Shown: positions 33,616-42,384 of the stretch, piece after piece
Layout: the number at the start of each line of letters is the position of its first letter
Position numbering within the stretch: position 1 is the first letter of the stretch
NCBI GenBank assembly: GCA_947627275.1
Contig: CANQVK010000009.1
Coordinates: 27,742-91,741, forward strand
DNA from: an uncultured Ruminococcus sp.
Lineage (GTDB): Bacteria > Bacillota > Clostridia > Oscillospirales > Ruminococcaceae
Direction: 5' to 3'
Length of the DNA stretch: 64,000 nt
Program-made: the position numbers and the translations under genes
The notes under the pieces: generated by a model
The model's database searches: none
The model's input: only the letters and a program-made list of their open reading frames with translations
What the model was told of the DNA's origin: nothing

Positions 33616-36234
33616 TCATTCTTCTCTGTATTCCTCAACGGTATAAGTCTCGAAAATATCGCCTTCCTTAACGTCACTGAACTTTTCAAGGCTGATACCG
33701 CACTCGTATCCCTCGGAGACCTCCTTTGCGTCGTCCTTGAAACGCTTAAGACCGGCTATCTTATCGTCTGCAATGATGATACCGTCGCGAACAACTCGTA
33801 CCTGACAGTTTCTTACAGCCTTTCCGCTGAGTACGTAGCTTCCTGCTACCATGCCGACATTGGAGATCTTATATACCTGACGAACCTCTATGCGTCCAAG
33901 TTCAACGTCACGGAATTTAGGAGCAAGCATACCCTTCATAGCGGTTGAGATCTCCTCGATAGCGTCGTATATGATACGATACAGACGAATGTCCACGCCG
34001 TCTCTTGCGGCGTTTTCGGCAGCCACGGGGTCGGGGCGGACGTTGAATCCGACAATGATCGCATTTGAAGCGCTTGCAAGCATAACGTCGCTTTCCTTAA
34101 CAGCGCCGACAGCTCCGTGAATAACCTTTACTCTTACCTCGTTGTTGGAGAGCTTTTCAAGGGACTGCTTTACAGCCTCGACAGAGCCTTGTACGTCGGC
34201 CTTGACGATGATCGGCAGTTCCTTGATCTCGCCCTCGGCGATCTGAGAGAACAGGTTGTCGAGAGTTACCTTGCGGTAGGAGTTGAACTGTTCCTGCTTA
34301 GCCTCGTGCTTTCTCTGCTCAACAAGCTCTCTTGCAAGACGCTCGTCTTCAACGGCGTTGAAAATATCGCCTGCGCTGGGAACTTCCGCAAGACCCGTTA
34401 TCTCAACGGGAACAGACGGACCTGCTTCCTTGACCTTTTTGCCCTTGTCGTTTGTCATTACACGTACGCGTCCTACCGCAGTACCCGCAATAAGAACATC
34501 GCCCTGCTTCAAAGTGCCGTTCTGAACAAGAAGCGTTGCTATAGGACCTCTGCCCTTGTCAAGACGGGCCTCGATAACCGTACCCTTAGCAAGTCTGTCG
34601 GGATTAGCCTTAAGATCCTGCACCTCCGCAACGAGGAGTACGTTTTCGAGAAGCTCGTCAATGCCCTCGCCCGTCTTAGCCGATACGGGAACGCATATGA
34701 CGTCGCCGCCCCAGTCCTCGCATACAAGATCGTACTTTGTAAGCTCTTCCTTGATACGGTCGGGATTGGCACCCTCTTTATCCATTTTGTTTATTGCAAC
34801 GATTATCTGTACTCCGGCAGATTTTGCATGGTTTATGGATTCGACCGTCTGCGGCATGATACCATCGTCGGCGGCAACTACGAGGATAGCTATATCAGTG
34901 ATATTCGCTCCTCTTGCACGCATCGAGGTAAACGCCTCATGTCCGGGTGTATCGAGGAACGTTATCTTCTGTCCGTTTACTTTGACCTGATAAGCGCCGA
35001 TGTGCTGAGTGATTCCGCCTGCTTCGCCGTCTGCGACGTGAGCGTTTCTGATACGGTCGAGGATAGACGTCTTGCCGTGGTCAACGTGTCCCATAACAAC
35101 GACTACGGGGCAGCGAGTTTCGAGATTTGTATCATCGTCATCGCTGTCGTCGATAAGGCGTTCCTCAATGGTAACGATGACTTCCTTCTCGACCTTAGCT
35201 CCCATTTCGTCGGCAACGAGGGCGGCTGTATCGAAATCTATCTCCTGATTGATAGAAGCCATAATGCCCAATCCCATGAGCTTTTTGATAACATCGGTAG
35301 CGGTAGCCTTAAGGCGTGCCGCAAGCTCTCCTACGGTGATGGAATCGGGGATCATTACCTTGAGCTGCTGCTTTCTTGCACGCTCCAGCTCCAGTCTCTT
35401 GAGCTTTTCAGCTTCGGATTCCTTTCTGGAGAACTGCTGGCGGCTTCTCTGTGCGGATTTCTGATTTATCTTCTGCTTTTTGGAGGAGTAATTCTCTCCG
35501 CCGTGCTTTCTGCTGCTGCCGGTAGCCATCTGGTCGTAACGCTCGTTATATTTATCGAGATCGACATAGCTGCCTCTTGTATCAACGGTACGTCTCTGTG
35601 TAGCGGTAGAAGCCGTCTCGGAGGAGAAGCTTGTGTTAAGCTTGGTCGCCTCGCCACGGTCTCTTGCCTTTGCCTGCTCCTTCTTCTTTTTCTTATCGGA
35701 AGGTTTATTTTCAGGTCTGGAGTTCTGCTTTTTCGCCTCTGTCTTAGAAATTTCCTTTTTCGGCTCCTCAACGGGCTTTTTCTCCTTCGGCTCAACTTTC
35801 TTTTCAGGCTCGGCAGGCTTTTCCGAAACAGGCTTCGGCTCGGGAGCTTTCTCAATAATGGGCTGTACAGGCTTTTTTACCTGAGTTGGCTTCTGCTCCT
35901 TTGCAGGTTCATTTTTGGGCTGCTTTTCGGGCTTCACTGTCTTTTCCGCCTTCGGCTTTTTCTCTGTCCTGATCTTTTTTTCGGGCTTCGGGGTTTCTTT
36001 TGTCTCGGGTCTTTTTTCGGGCTTAGGGTCGTTCTTCGACGCAAAATATTCGTTTAAGTCCTTGACCTCATGAAGCTTGGTCTGATGCTCGAGAACCGCA
36101 TTCATTTCCTCCTCCGAAAGAGATGACGAAGGCTTCTTCTTTGCGTCTCCCCTTGAAGCGAAAAAATCGACAAGCTCCTGTGATGATACGTTCAGATCCT
36201 TAGCGGCGTCGCTTAATTTTATCTTTTTTGCCAT
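33616..36234 (-). CDS. infB: Translation initiation factor IF-2
   Basis: GTPase that places initiator tRNA on the ribosome. The 872-residue protein has a short N-terminal IF2-N domain, then a very long Lys/Pro/Glu-rich linker (residues ~65-270) and a second IF2-N motif ([10 protein letters not shown]). The G domain has [16 protein letters not shown] and NKMDKEGA, and beta-barrel/C2 domains recognise formyl-Met. The linker explains the long antisense ORF called on the plus strand. Its leader contains two hairpins (36259-36340). Confidence 0.97.
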   Translation of the reverse strand: MAKKIKLSDAAKDLNVSSQELVDFFASRGDAKKKPSSSLSEEEMNAVLEHQTKLHEVKDLNEYFASKNDPKPEKRPETKETPKPEKKIRTEKKPKAEKTVKPEKQPKNEPAKEQKPTQVKKPVQPIIEKAPEPKPVSEKPAEPEKKVEPKEKKPVEEPKKEISKTEAKKQNSRPENKPSDKKKKKEQAKARDRGEATKLNTSFSSETASTATQRRTVDTRGSYVDLDKYNERYDQMATGSSRKHGGENYSSKKQKINQKSAQRSRQQFSRKESEAEKLKRLELERARKQQLKVMIPDSITVGELAARLKATATDVIKKLMGLGIMASINQEIDFDTAALVADEMGAKVEKEVIVTIEERLIDDSDDDDTNLETRCPVVVVMGHVDHGKTSILDRIRNAHVADGEAGGITQHIGAYQVKVNGQKITFLDTPGHEAFTSMRARGANITDIAILVVAADDGIMPQTVESINHAKSAGVQIIVAINKMDKEGANPDRIKEELTKYDLVCEDWGGDVICVPVSAKTGEGIDELLENVLLVAEVQDLKANPDRLAKGTVIEARLDKGRGPIATLLVQNGTLKQGDVLIAGTAVGRVRVMTNDKGKKVKEAGPSVPVEITGLAEVPSAGDIFNAVEDERLARELVEQRKHEAKQEQFNSYRKVTLDNLFSQIAEGEIKELPIIVKADVQGSVEAVKQSLEKLSNNEVRVKVIHGAVGAVKESDVMLASASNAIIVGFNVRPDPVAAENAARDGVDIRLYRIIYDAIEEISTAMKGMLAPKFRDVELGRIEVRQVYKISNVGMVAGSYVLSGKAVRNCQVRVVRDGIIIADDKIAGLKRFKDDAKEVSEGYECGISLEKFSDVKEGDIFETYTVEEYREE

Positions 36235-36258
36235 AGGCGAATGTTCCTCCTTTTACAT

Positions 36259-36340
36259 ACAATTGACTTTTGTCAATTATCGTTTGTGGATGTGTATATG
36301 TACAGTCATATCTATGCTGCAAAGCATTTCATATGACTGT
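36259..36340 (-). promoter_or_regulatory. Two hairpins in the infB leader
   Basis: Between the ylxQ stop and infB SD lie an ACAGTCATAT..ATATGACTGT stem (36302-36340) and a compact AATTGAC/GTCAATT stem just before GGAGG. Neither is followed by a U-run. They may affect infB translation or mRNA processing; this is inference. Confidence 0.45.
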
Positions 36341-36342
36341 GG

Positions 36343-36660
36343 TCAGTCGTTTTTTTCTATTCTTAAAAATCCCTTTGAAAAGCCCTCGTCGCATATGGCA
36401 AGCGCTGCCGTTTCCTTACCGCAGTACCGTGCCGTTTCGGTTTTTGAAAGCTCCGTTGCGATTACAGGCACACCGTATTTTCCGCAGACAAAGCGTATTT
36501 CCTTGACGGTCTTTTCGGAAGCGTCGCAAGCTGTCAGAACCGCATACGCTGCGCCTTTTTCGACCGCCTCCTTTGCGCTGTCGAAGCCTTTTGCCGCTTT
36601 TCCGGCTTTAATACATATCGACAGCAGGTCAGCTGTTTTCCGTTTCTTTTCTAAGCTCAT
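36343..36660 (-). CDS. ylxQ: L7Ae-family ribosomal-protein-like RNA-binding protein (YlxQ)
   Basis: The 105-residue L7Ae/L30e-like protein has KTADLLSICIKAGKAAKGFDSA and YAVLTACDASEKTVKEIRFVCG. YlxQ is conserved between nusA and infB in Firmicutes and binds kink-turn-type RNA; its in vivo target here is unknown. The start lies inside ylxR (32-bp overlap). Confidence 0.9.
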   Translation of the reverse strand: MSLEKKRKTADLLSICIKAGKAAKGFDSAKEAVEKGAAYAVLTACDASEKTVKEIRFVCGKYGVPVIATELSKTETARYCGKETAALAICDEGFSKGFLRIEKND

Positions 36661-36907
36661 CAGCCATCACCTCGTATACGCTTTCGTCTATCCTGCATGA
36701 GAAGGATTTTTCAAATCTGCGAGTCTTTCTTGCATTTTCAAAGCATTGGCTGTTTTTACAGAGATATGCTCCCCTGCCGTTTTTCTTTCCCGTAAAATCA
36801 AGGCTTATTTCGCCCTCGGGGGACTTCACGACACGCATAAGCTCCTTTTTCGGCTTCATTTCATTGCAGCCAAGACACATTCTCATGGGAATTTTCTGAG
36901 TTTTCAT
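36629..36907 (-). CDS. ylxR: YlxR (DUF448) RNA-binding protein
   Basis: The 92-residue basic protein has the YlxR signature MRMCLGCNEMKPKKELMRVV and GRGAYLCKNSQCFENARK. Family members bind nucleic acid and are encoded between nusA and infB. The start overlaps the nusA stop by ATGA and the end overlaps ylxQ by 32 bp, so all three are translationally linked. Confidence 0.92.
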   Translation of the reverse strand: MKTQKIPMRMCLGCNEMKPKKELMRVVKSPEGEISLDFTGKKNGRGAYLCKNSQCFENARKTRRFEKSFSCRIDESVYEVMADELRKETENS

Positions 36908-38217
36908 ATATTCTCACCGTCAGCCGTTTCTTCCATAGCTTCGTTTTCAGCGGCTGCATCAGAGTCCTCCGAAACGTCCTCATTTACAGGAGCTTCAACA
37001 ACTGCGTCTGTTTCGGCAGCTCCCTCGGCTTCGGGAACTTCCGGAGCGGACGGAACGGCTTCAAGTTCTCCAACCTCCTCTGTCAGAACCTTTTCAGCCG
37101 CTTCGAGAGCTTCTTTAAGCTGAGCGTCGTAAGTGTCTGCAAAGCCCTCCGCAAGCTCGGGCGCCGGCTCTCCCGTGAGGGGATTTGTCTGCGGCTTGAT
37201 GTCTATCTTGTAGCCTGTCAGCTTTGCCGCAAGTTTTGCATTCTGACCCTTGTTGCCGATGGCAAGCGAGAGCTGATTGTTAGGAACGACGACCGTGCAG
37301 TTCTTTTCCTCAACTGATGTGATAACGGTTTTCAGTACCTCAGCGGGAGCAAGAGCCTTTGCTATAAACTCTCTCGGGTCGCTGCTCCATGGAATGATGT
37401 CGATCTTCTCGCCGTTGAGTTCGTTTACAACAGCGGTGATCCTCGCGCGCTTCGTGCCGATACATGCTCCCACAGCGTCAACGTTCTCGTCTTTTGACCA
37501 GACGGCTATTTTTGTTCTCGAGCCAGCTTCTCGGGAAATAGACTTCACCTCGACTGTGCCGTCGTATATCTCGGGTACTTCCATTTCAAAAAGACGTTTA
37601 ACGAGGTCTTTATGAGTTCTTGAAATTTTAACGATAGGCTTTTTAGTCTTTCCGACAATGCCCGTGATATAAACCTTTACGGACTTGCCCTCCTCAAAAG
37701 TCTCGCCCGGTATCTGCTCGTTCTTGAACAGGTAAAGCTCGGTTCCCTCATAAACCACCGTGACCGTACCTCTGCCCGGCTCTATCTGTGAGACTTTGGC
37801 AACGATGCAGTCATGCTCCTTCTGCTCGAACTTATTCAGCATTTGCTCGCGATTTATCTCTCTCAGATCGCCCTTGATCGACTGCTTTGCCGAAAGGGCA
37901 GCCATTCTGCCGAGCTTTGAAATATCTATTTCCTTAAGTATCGTACCGCCGACGACCGCATTGGGGTCGATAAGCTTGGCGGCTTCGATATTTATCTCGT
38001 TCTCGTCGATAGGCTCGTCGTCTATGATCTCCTGAACGATATACATGGCGAATTTCTTTGCCGCCGGGTCGATCTCCACTCTTATTCTGTCCTCGCTGTG
38101 GGGATATGCTCTTTTGGCGGCTTTCAGCATCGCCGACTTTACCTTCTCGATAAGGAGTCCGGTCTCAACGCTGTTTTCCTCCCCGAGCATTTTCAGCGCA
38201 TCGAAAAAGTTTTCCAT
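36904..38217 (-). CDS. nusA: Transcription termination/antitermination factor NusA
   Basis: Binds RNA polymerase and modulates pausing and termination. The 437-residue protein has an N-terminal RNAP-binding domain (residues 1-125), an S1 domain (~130-205) and tandem KH domains. The KH region shows GSRTKIAVWS, GACIGTKRARI, ELNGEKIDIIPWS and LAIGNKGQNAKLAAKLTG. An acidic tail (residues ~370-437, rich in E/A/V) is longer than in Bacillus NusA. Confidence 0.95.
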   Translation of the reverse strand: MENFFDALKMLGEENSVETGLLIEKVKSAMLKAAKRAYPHSEDRIRVEIDPAAKKFAMYIVQEIIDDEPIDENEINIEAAKLIDPNAVVGGTILKEIDISKLGRMAALSAKQSIKGDLREINREQMLNKFEQKEHDCIVAKVSQIEPGRGTVTVVYEGTELYLFKNEQIPGETFEEGKSVKVYITGIVGKTKKPIVKISRTHKDLVKRLFEMEVPEIYDGTVEVKSISREAGSRTKIAVWSKDENVDAVGACIGTKRARITAVVNELNGEKIDIIPWSSDPREFIAKALAPAEVLKTVITSVEEKNCTVVVPNNQLSLAIGNKGQNAKLAAKLTGYKIDIKPQTNPLTGEPAPELAEGFADTYDAQLKEALEAAEKVLTEEVGELEAVPSAPEVPEAEGAAETDAVVEAPVNEDVSEDSDAAAENEAMEETADGENI

Positions 38218-38247
38218 AACAAGTTCCTCCGTTTTTATAATTTATCT

Positions 38248-38727
38248 TCAATCAAAATCAAACCAAAGCTTTACAAAAGCGATGTCCGAAAGCTGATATT
38301 CCGCCGTATTTCCGTCCTCCGACTCAACCGTCACCTTAGTTTTGTCCGCCCCCTTAAGGTATGCGCATATCTCCTTTTCGCCGTCAACCGCTCTGATAAA
38401 GCGTATTCTCACCTTATCGCCCCTGCATATCTCGAAGTGCTCCTCTTTCAGAAGCTCTCTTTCAAGACCTGCCGAGCCGACTTCGAGCGTATAGCTTTCT
38501 TTAATGGGGTCAGCCTCGTCAAGCAGACGGTCAACAGGCTCTGTAACTCTTTCGCAGTCTTCTATTGAAATGCCCTCGTCGCAGTCGATAAAAACACGAA
38601 GATAGCGAACAGCGCCCTCCTTGACGAAACAGACATCCCATAGATAATATCCCAGCTCATCGGTGACAGGCTTTACCAGATCATAGACGCGCTGTTCCGT
38701 AGCTCCGAATTTCTTAAGCTTCATATC
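38248..38727 (-). CDS. rimP: Ribosome maturation factor RimP
   Basis: 30S-subunit maturation factor. The 159-residue protein shows the family stretches GYYLWDVCFVKEGAVRYLRVFIDCDEGISIEDCERVT and YTLEVGSAGLERELLKEEHF. ATG 38727 follows AGGAG; the ORF-track start is 6 codons upstream. First gene of the operon. The leader of about 95 bases contains a perfect palindrome (38785-38806). Confidence 0.93.
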   Translation of the reverse strand, partial: DMKLKKFGATEQRVYDLVKPVTDELGYYLWDVCFVKEGAVRYLRVFIDCDEGISIEDCERVTEPVDRLLDEADPIKESYTLEVGSAGLERELLKEEHFEICRGDKVRIRFIRAVDGEKEICAYLKGADKTKVTVESEDGNTAEYQLSDIAFVKLWFDFD

Positions 38728-38784
38728 TGTTCTCCTTTCCCTCATTGCAAGCCTTTATAGGCTATATATGCTGCATACAAACGA

Positions 38785-38806
38785 AAGACCGGAATGTTCC
38801 GGTCTT
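38785..38806 (-). promoter_or_regulatory. Perfect palindrome in the rimP operon leader
   Basis: AAGACCGGAA-TG-TTCCGGTCTT, a 10-bp inverted repeat between the promoter and rimP. On the minus strand it is followed by TCGTTTG, a poor U-run, so a weak attenuator is possible; its symmetry also suits a protein-binding operator. Confidence 0.55.
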
Positions 38807-38827
38807 AAGCATACTATGTTATATTGT

Positions 38828-38856
38828 ATTATACCACATATTTCAAAAAAAATCAA
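38828..38856 (-). promoter_or_regulatory. Sigma-A-type promoter of the rimP-infB-ribF operon
   Basis: TTGATT, 17 bases, TATAAT on the minus strand, with an extended TGG just before the -10. Confidence 0.75.
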
Positions 38857-38885
38857 TACCTTTAAGAAATTTTTTCTATATTTCG

Positions 38886-38918
38886 TAAAAAGCAACAATC
38901 CCTCCCGTATCGGGAGGG
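38886..38918 (-). terminator. Intrinsic terminator of the BIG2 membrane protein gene
   Basis: Stem CCCTCCCG/CGGGAGGG with a three-base loop, then TTGTTGCTTTTTA on the minus strand. Confidence 0.8.
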
Positions 38919-38976
38919 AAATTTGCTGTCATTTTAATGCTGTCCGAAACTTCAGACAATAATTCAAAGCGCTGAG

Positions 38977-39597
38977 TTATACCGTGCTGTCGTCATTGTT
39001 AAAAGCCTCTGCCGGTGTTGTAAAGGACACAACGGCTCCGTCCGCAGGAGTGTCCGTCGGAGTTTCAGGAATCGCTCCTCCTGCTCCCGAACCGTCGGCA
39101 ACATGTACCTTTATCTCTATCTCTATTCCGGGATTATTATCAAAGCTGAGTATAACGTATGTCTCGCCGGGAGCAACAGCCGTTACATGACCGTAGCCGT
39201 CCACCGTCGCAATGCTTTCGTCAAGCGACTTCCAGACCTCGTTCGCTTCGGACGAACCCTCTGGATAACCCGATATGTACGATATATCCTGATCGCCCAC
39301 ATTCTGAATAAACATTTCACGCTTTGAAAGAACGACCTGAGCCGCCAAAGGATTAGCCGTAGTCGTAGCGACCGTAGTTACGGGAGCGGCAGTCGTTATG
39401 GCAGCCGTAGACGTAGTAGTCGCGTTATGCTTCGAGCCTTTTCCGCCCTCTCCGCTGTTGGAACAGCCCTTGAAAACAAGCACGATAAAAATAAGTATGA
39501 GAAATGCAATAACCGCTAAAGCTCCCAGTTGTCTTTGTCTGAGCATTTTCTTGGTTACCCTTCTTCTTTTTGGTCTGCTTTCTGTGTTGTTGTCCAT
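38977..39597 (-). CDS. Membrane-anchored protein with BIG2-type Ig-like domain
   Basis: The 206-residue protein has a basic cytoplasmic start (RPKRRRVTKKMLRQRQ) and one transmembrane helix (LGALAVIAFLILIFIVLVF). A Thr/Ala-rich linker precedes an Ig-like bacterial domain 2, seen as VWKSLDESIATVDGYGHVTAVAPG (residues ~120-160). The cysteine after the helix (KGCSNSG) could resemble a lipobox, but the long charged N-terminus favours a simple type II anchor. Carbohydrate or surface binding is only a guess. Own promoter (39672-39700) and terminator are visible. Confidence 0.8.
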   Translation of the reverse strand: MDNNTESRPKRRRVTKKMLRQRQLGALAVIAFLILIFIVLVFKGCSNSGEGGKGSKHNATTTSTAAITTAAPVTTVATTTANPLAAQVVLSKREMFIQNVGDQDISYISGYPEGSSEANEVWKSLDESIATVDGYGHVTAVAPGETYVILSFDNNPGIEIEIKVHVADGSGAGGAIPETPTDTPADGAVVSFTTPAEAFNNDDSTV

Positions 39598-39671
39598 GAT
39601 GATTTCCTTCCTTTATCTATCTGTTTTTATAGTATGTCCCCCGACTCCGGGGCATTTTATACCTAAGTCAT

Positions 39672-39700
39672 ATTATATCATATAATGAAGAAAATGTCAC
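39672..39700 (-). promoter_or_regulatory. Promoter of the BIG2 protein gene
   Basis: GTGACA, 17 bases, TATAAT on the minus strand. A small CCCCGGAGTCGGGG hairpin lies in the leader near 39640-39655. Confidence 0.6.
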
Positions 39701-39783
39701 GTACTTTTAGAAAATTTTACATAATGCTGTAATATTAAAGTGAAAATTGTTGATTTTACACAAAACAGACAAAACGCCGCCGG

Positions 39784-42066
39784 TCAACGGTAAAACGCAA
39801 GCAGTCTGTCGAGTATATCGGCATATCTCGGGCATGTGAGCTGAGGGAACGAAAATGCGTAAGCCTCGATTCCCACGACTACCGCCGTATACACGCAGCA
39901 TATTCCCATGACAGCCGTAAAGATGCGCTTTTTAAGCACATTTTCCGATCTCGTGAACAGGAAAAACAGCACAATATAAGCTCCGATGATGACCTGCCAT
40001 GAGAAATCCGCCATATATCGCGCGGAATAGCCGCTTTCCCAAACGGAGCATACTATGATGAACGGCATGACGATACAGGTCAATCCGATGACAGCGGCTC
40101 TTATACGCAAGCTTCTGTCAGAAATACGCTTCATCACCCTTCCACCGAGAAAATATCCGAATATCGGAAGCGCAAGAAAGATCAATCCCGAAATAGTTCC
40201 CTCGTCCTTGAAGTAATAGCCGTTTATGCCCAAAAATGAAAACGGAGCTGAAACAAACGGATAATCGGGAATAAACGCAGGAGGAGCAAGCAGGAAATTA
40301 TATATGCCGATAAGCATGTTCTGCACATGAAATTCGGTATGAGTAAAATCGTTTATTGTAAGTGAATATTTTATGCCGAACTCAAATACCGAGCCGAATC
40401 GGGCGTAATTGTAATACATCTGAAAAGCTCCAAGAGCCATTAACGGAACAAATGCGCAGGCAAGGTATTTCCATTTTTTTTCCTGTTTTTTCATACTGAT
40501 AAGATAGAAAAGGCATCCGCAGACAGCATACACCGCAAGAGTGGGACGGCACATTACGGAAAGTCCCAGAAACAGGGACGAAAGCAGTATCCTCGGGAGT
40601 TTAGCCTGCCCTTTATCGAAAATTCCCGACGTCGCAAGACAGTACGCCCCCGTTGTACAGCAAAGGAAGCCTGCCGATATTGACAGCTCGTAAAACATAG
40701 GTCTGCCGACAGAATACCATATTCCGCACGCCGCTAAAATTATCGTCAGCCCCGATATATACGCGCCCGTGGAAATACCGCTGAACCATTTTTTCACGAC
40801 CGCAGTATACAGCATCGACAGCAGGATAAGTCCCCCAGAAGCAAACAGCATAGTCGCTATATCCGCAGGGAAGAAATACCCCGTTATAAGGTGATACGGC
40901 AGAAAAATCAGAAGCGGCGCAATTCCGTAGTATGAATAATATTTACCGTTGTAGAAAGCATGATCCCAAAGGCATTCCACATCGTCATAGTACCTCGCTC
41001 CCGTATCGTAGGGATTTTCCATGGCAAGCAGTTCCTCGGACGGTTCGCTCAGCAGGTCGAACTGTCCGTGTTCAAAAGCAAGCACAAGCTCCTCCGTTAT
41101 CTGGTCGCCCTCTGTAAGCTTGAAGCGGTCGAAAAATCCGCCCCTCGGTATCTGCTGAAGAACAAGTATGATTCCGCAGCATACCGCAAGAATAGTGACC
41201 CAGTTTGCGGAAACACGGCAGAAATATCTGTTTTCGCAGTATCTCGCCTGCATGGTGCAGGAAAAAATACAAGCGTAAAGGAACGTTCCCAACAGCGTAA
41301 TAAGCATACCCCTTATAGGCATTACGTCAAACGGCACAGGACGGTTAAGCTCAATGCTCTCGATAACGCAGCCGTCGTTCTCGCTCACTCCCGAGAAACG
41401 GAAACGTGCCGAGGACGTGTCCCCTGAAAGCTGAACAACTGCGTTCTGAGACTGGGGACTGCCTGCAATCAGAGTGGATTCGATTATCTTCATGCGGTAG
41501 TAATAGCCCGTTTCCTCCGTCATATCGGCAAAAAAGTTGACCTGACGAGCCTTTTCATCGTCAAAGCGTACCTGAATGTACGCCGTTCCGACTTTATGGT
41601 CAAGCTCACGGTAAGTAAGGCTTATTTCATCCGTTCCCTTGACCTGCACTCCGCCAAGCTCGGGGTCGTATACAGCTCCGTCAAGCTCGGCGTCGGCTAC
41701 AGGCAGAACGATATGCTCGTATCCCCCCGATATAAGCCGGTACGAGGGGAACTGGAAAAAAGTAAGCTCCAGAACCGCCGCCGTCAGCGCAAGCTTGCCC
41801 ATAAAAACAAGCGTTCTGGAAGCATTTCTCCGCAGAAAGCCGTATAATACCGCTTCTATCGCCGAAACCGTTCCCATTACCACAAACGCGCCGCTGAAAC
41901 TTCCGAAATCAAAGAGAAGATCGGAAAGTCCCGTAAGTATGAGTACCGCAGTCATTCCATAAGCGAACAGCCGCAGATTTTTTGATATTTCCTTCCGGAA
42001 ATTCTTAATAAATATAATCGAGCATACAGCCGTCAAAATCAAGGCTGCGAAAAATATAAACCACAT
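39784..42066 (-). CDS. Polytopic membrane protein, GT39/ArnT-like glycosyltransferase candidate
   Basis: The 760-residue protein has four N-terminal transmembrane helices, then a beta-rich extracytoplasmic insert (residues ~115-250; YREL..VQVRFDDEKARQVNFFADM). About nine further helices follow. After the first helix of the second block is an acidic loop (FEHGQFDLLSE, DPYDT-like NPYDTGARYYDDVECLWDHAFYNGKYYSYYG), reminiscent of GT-C lipid-linked-sugar transferases. The family assignment is tentative. ATG 42066 has GAGAGGG upstream. It stands alone between the BIG2 gene and repeat B. Confidence 0.65.
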   Translation of the reverse strand: MWFIFFAALILTAVCSIIFIKNFRKEISKNLRLFAYGMTAVLILTGLSDLLFDFGSFSGAFVVMGTVSAIEAVLYGFLRRNASRTLVFMGKLALTAAVLELTFFQFPSYRLISGGYEHIVLPVADAELDGAVYDPELGGVQVKGTDEISLTYRELDHKVGTAYIQVRFDDEKARQVNFFADMTEETGYYYRMKIIESTLIAGSPQSQNAVVQLSGDTSSARFRFSGVSENDGCVIESIELNRPVPFDVMPIRGMLITLLGTFLYACIFSCTMQARYCENRYFCRVSANWVTILAVCCGIILVLQQIPRGGFFDRFKLTEGDQITEELVLAFEHGQFDLLSEPSEELLAMENPYDTGARYYDDVECLWDHAFYNGKYYSYYGIAPLLIFLPYHLITGYFFPADIATMLFASGGLILLSMLYTAVVKKWFSGISTGAYISGLTIILAACGIWYSVGRPMFYELSISAGFLCCTTGAYCLATSGIFDKGQAKLPRILLSSLFLGLSVMCRPTLAVYAVCGCLFYLISMKKQEKKWKYLACAFVPLMALGAFQMYYNYARFGSVFEFGIKYSLTINDFTHTEFHVQNMLIGIYNFLLAPPAFIPDYPFVSAPFSFLGINGYYFKDEGTISGLIFLALPIFGYFLGGRVMKRISDRSLRIRAAVIGLTCIVMPFIIVCSVWESGYSARYMADFSWQVIIGAYIVLFFLFTRSENVLKKRIFTAVMGICCVYTAVVVGIEAYAFSFPQLTCPRYADILDRLLAFYR

Positions 42067-42140
42067 AAAATACCCTCTCAAGGAAACGGACGGCTATGCC
42101 GCCCGATTATTTTCTCATTATATTCACAATTTTAGCGAAC

Positions 42141-42320
42141 TAACATCGGGATCCCAAAGGGACGGTGTCCCTTTGGCGGAGTCCAGAGGCAGCGCCTCTG
42201 GCAGGGTGTGGGACAGAGTCCCACATAGCGTTTAAGCGCTCCGCAAAGGGTGAATTTCAAAACAGTCCTGAGGACTGTTTTGAAAGAGGGAACGCCCTGC
42301 AAGAGAGGGCGTTCCCTTAA
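42141..42320 (+). repeat. Multi-hairpin intergenic repeat, copy B
   Basis: The 180-bp element has consecutive hairpins: CCAAAGGGAC/GTCCCTTTGG, CCAGAGGC/GCCTCTGG, TGTGGGAC/GTCCCACA, AGCGTTT/AAGCGCT, AAAACAGTCC/GGACTGTTTT and GGGAACGCCCT/AGGGCGTTCCC. It shares almost the whole sequence with copy C and with the reverse of copy A. It fills most of the 318-bp gap between two minus-strand genes, in the opposite orientation to them. Confidence 0.88.
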
Positions 42321-42384
42321 TAAAGACACTGAACACCTTGCCCTTACTAAAGAAACAATAATCGCTTAAGTTAAAGACTTCAAG

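Noticed and set aside
34117-36057. 646-residue plus-strand ORF
   Set aside because: Antisense shadow of the low-complexity Lys/Pro/Glu linker and G domain of infB; Leu/Phe/Arg-rich with no motif.
38968-39597. Lipobox at KGCSNS of the BIG2 protein
   Set aside because: The cysteine follows a 29-residue charged N-terminus and a 20-residue helix without a typical L-x-x-C context, so a transmembrane anchor is more likely.
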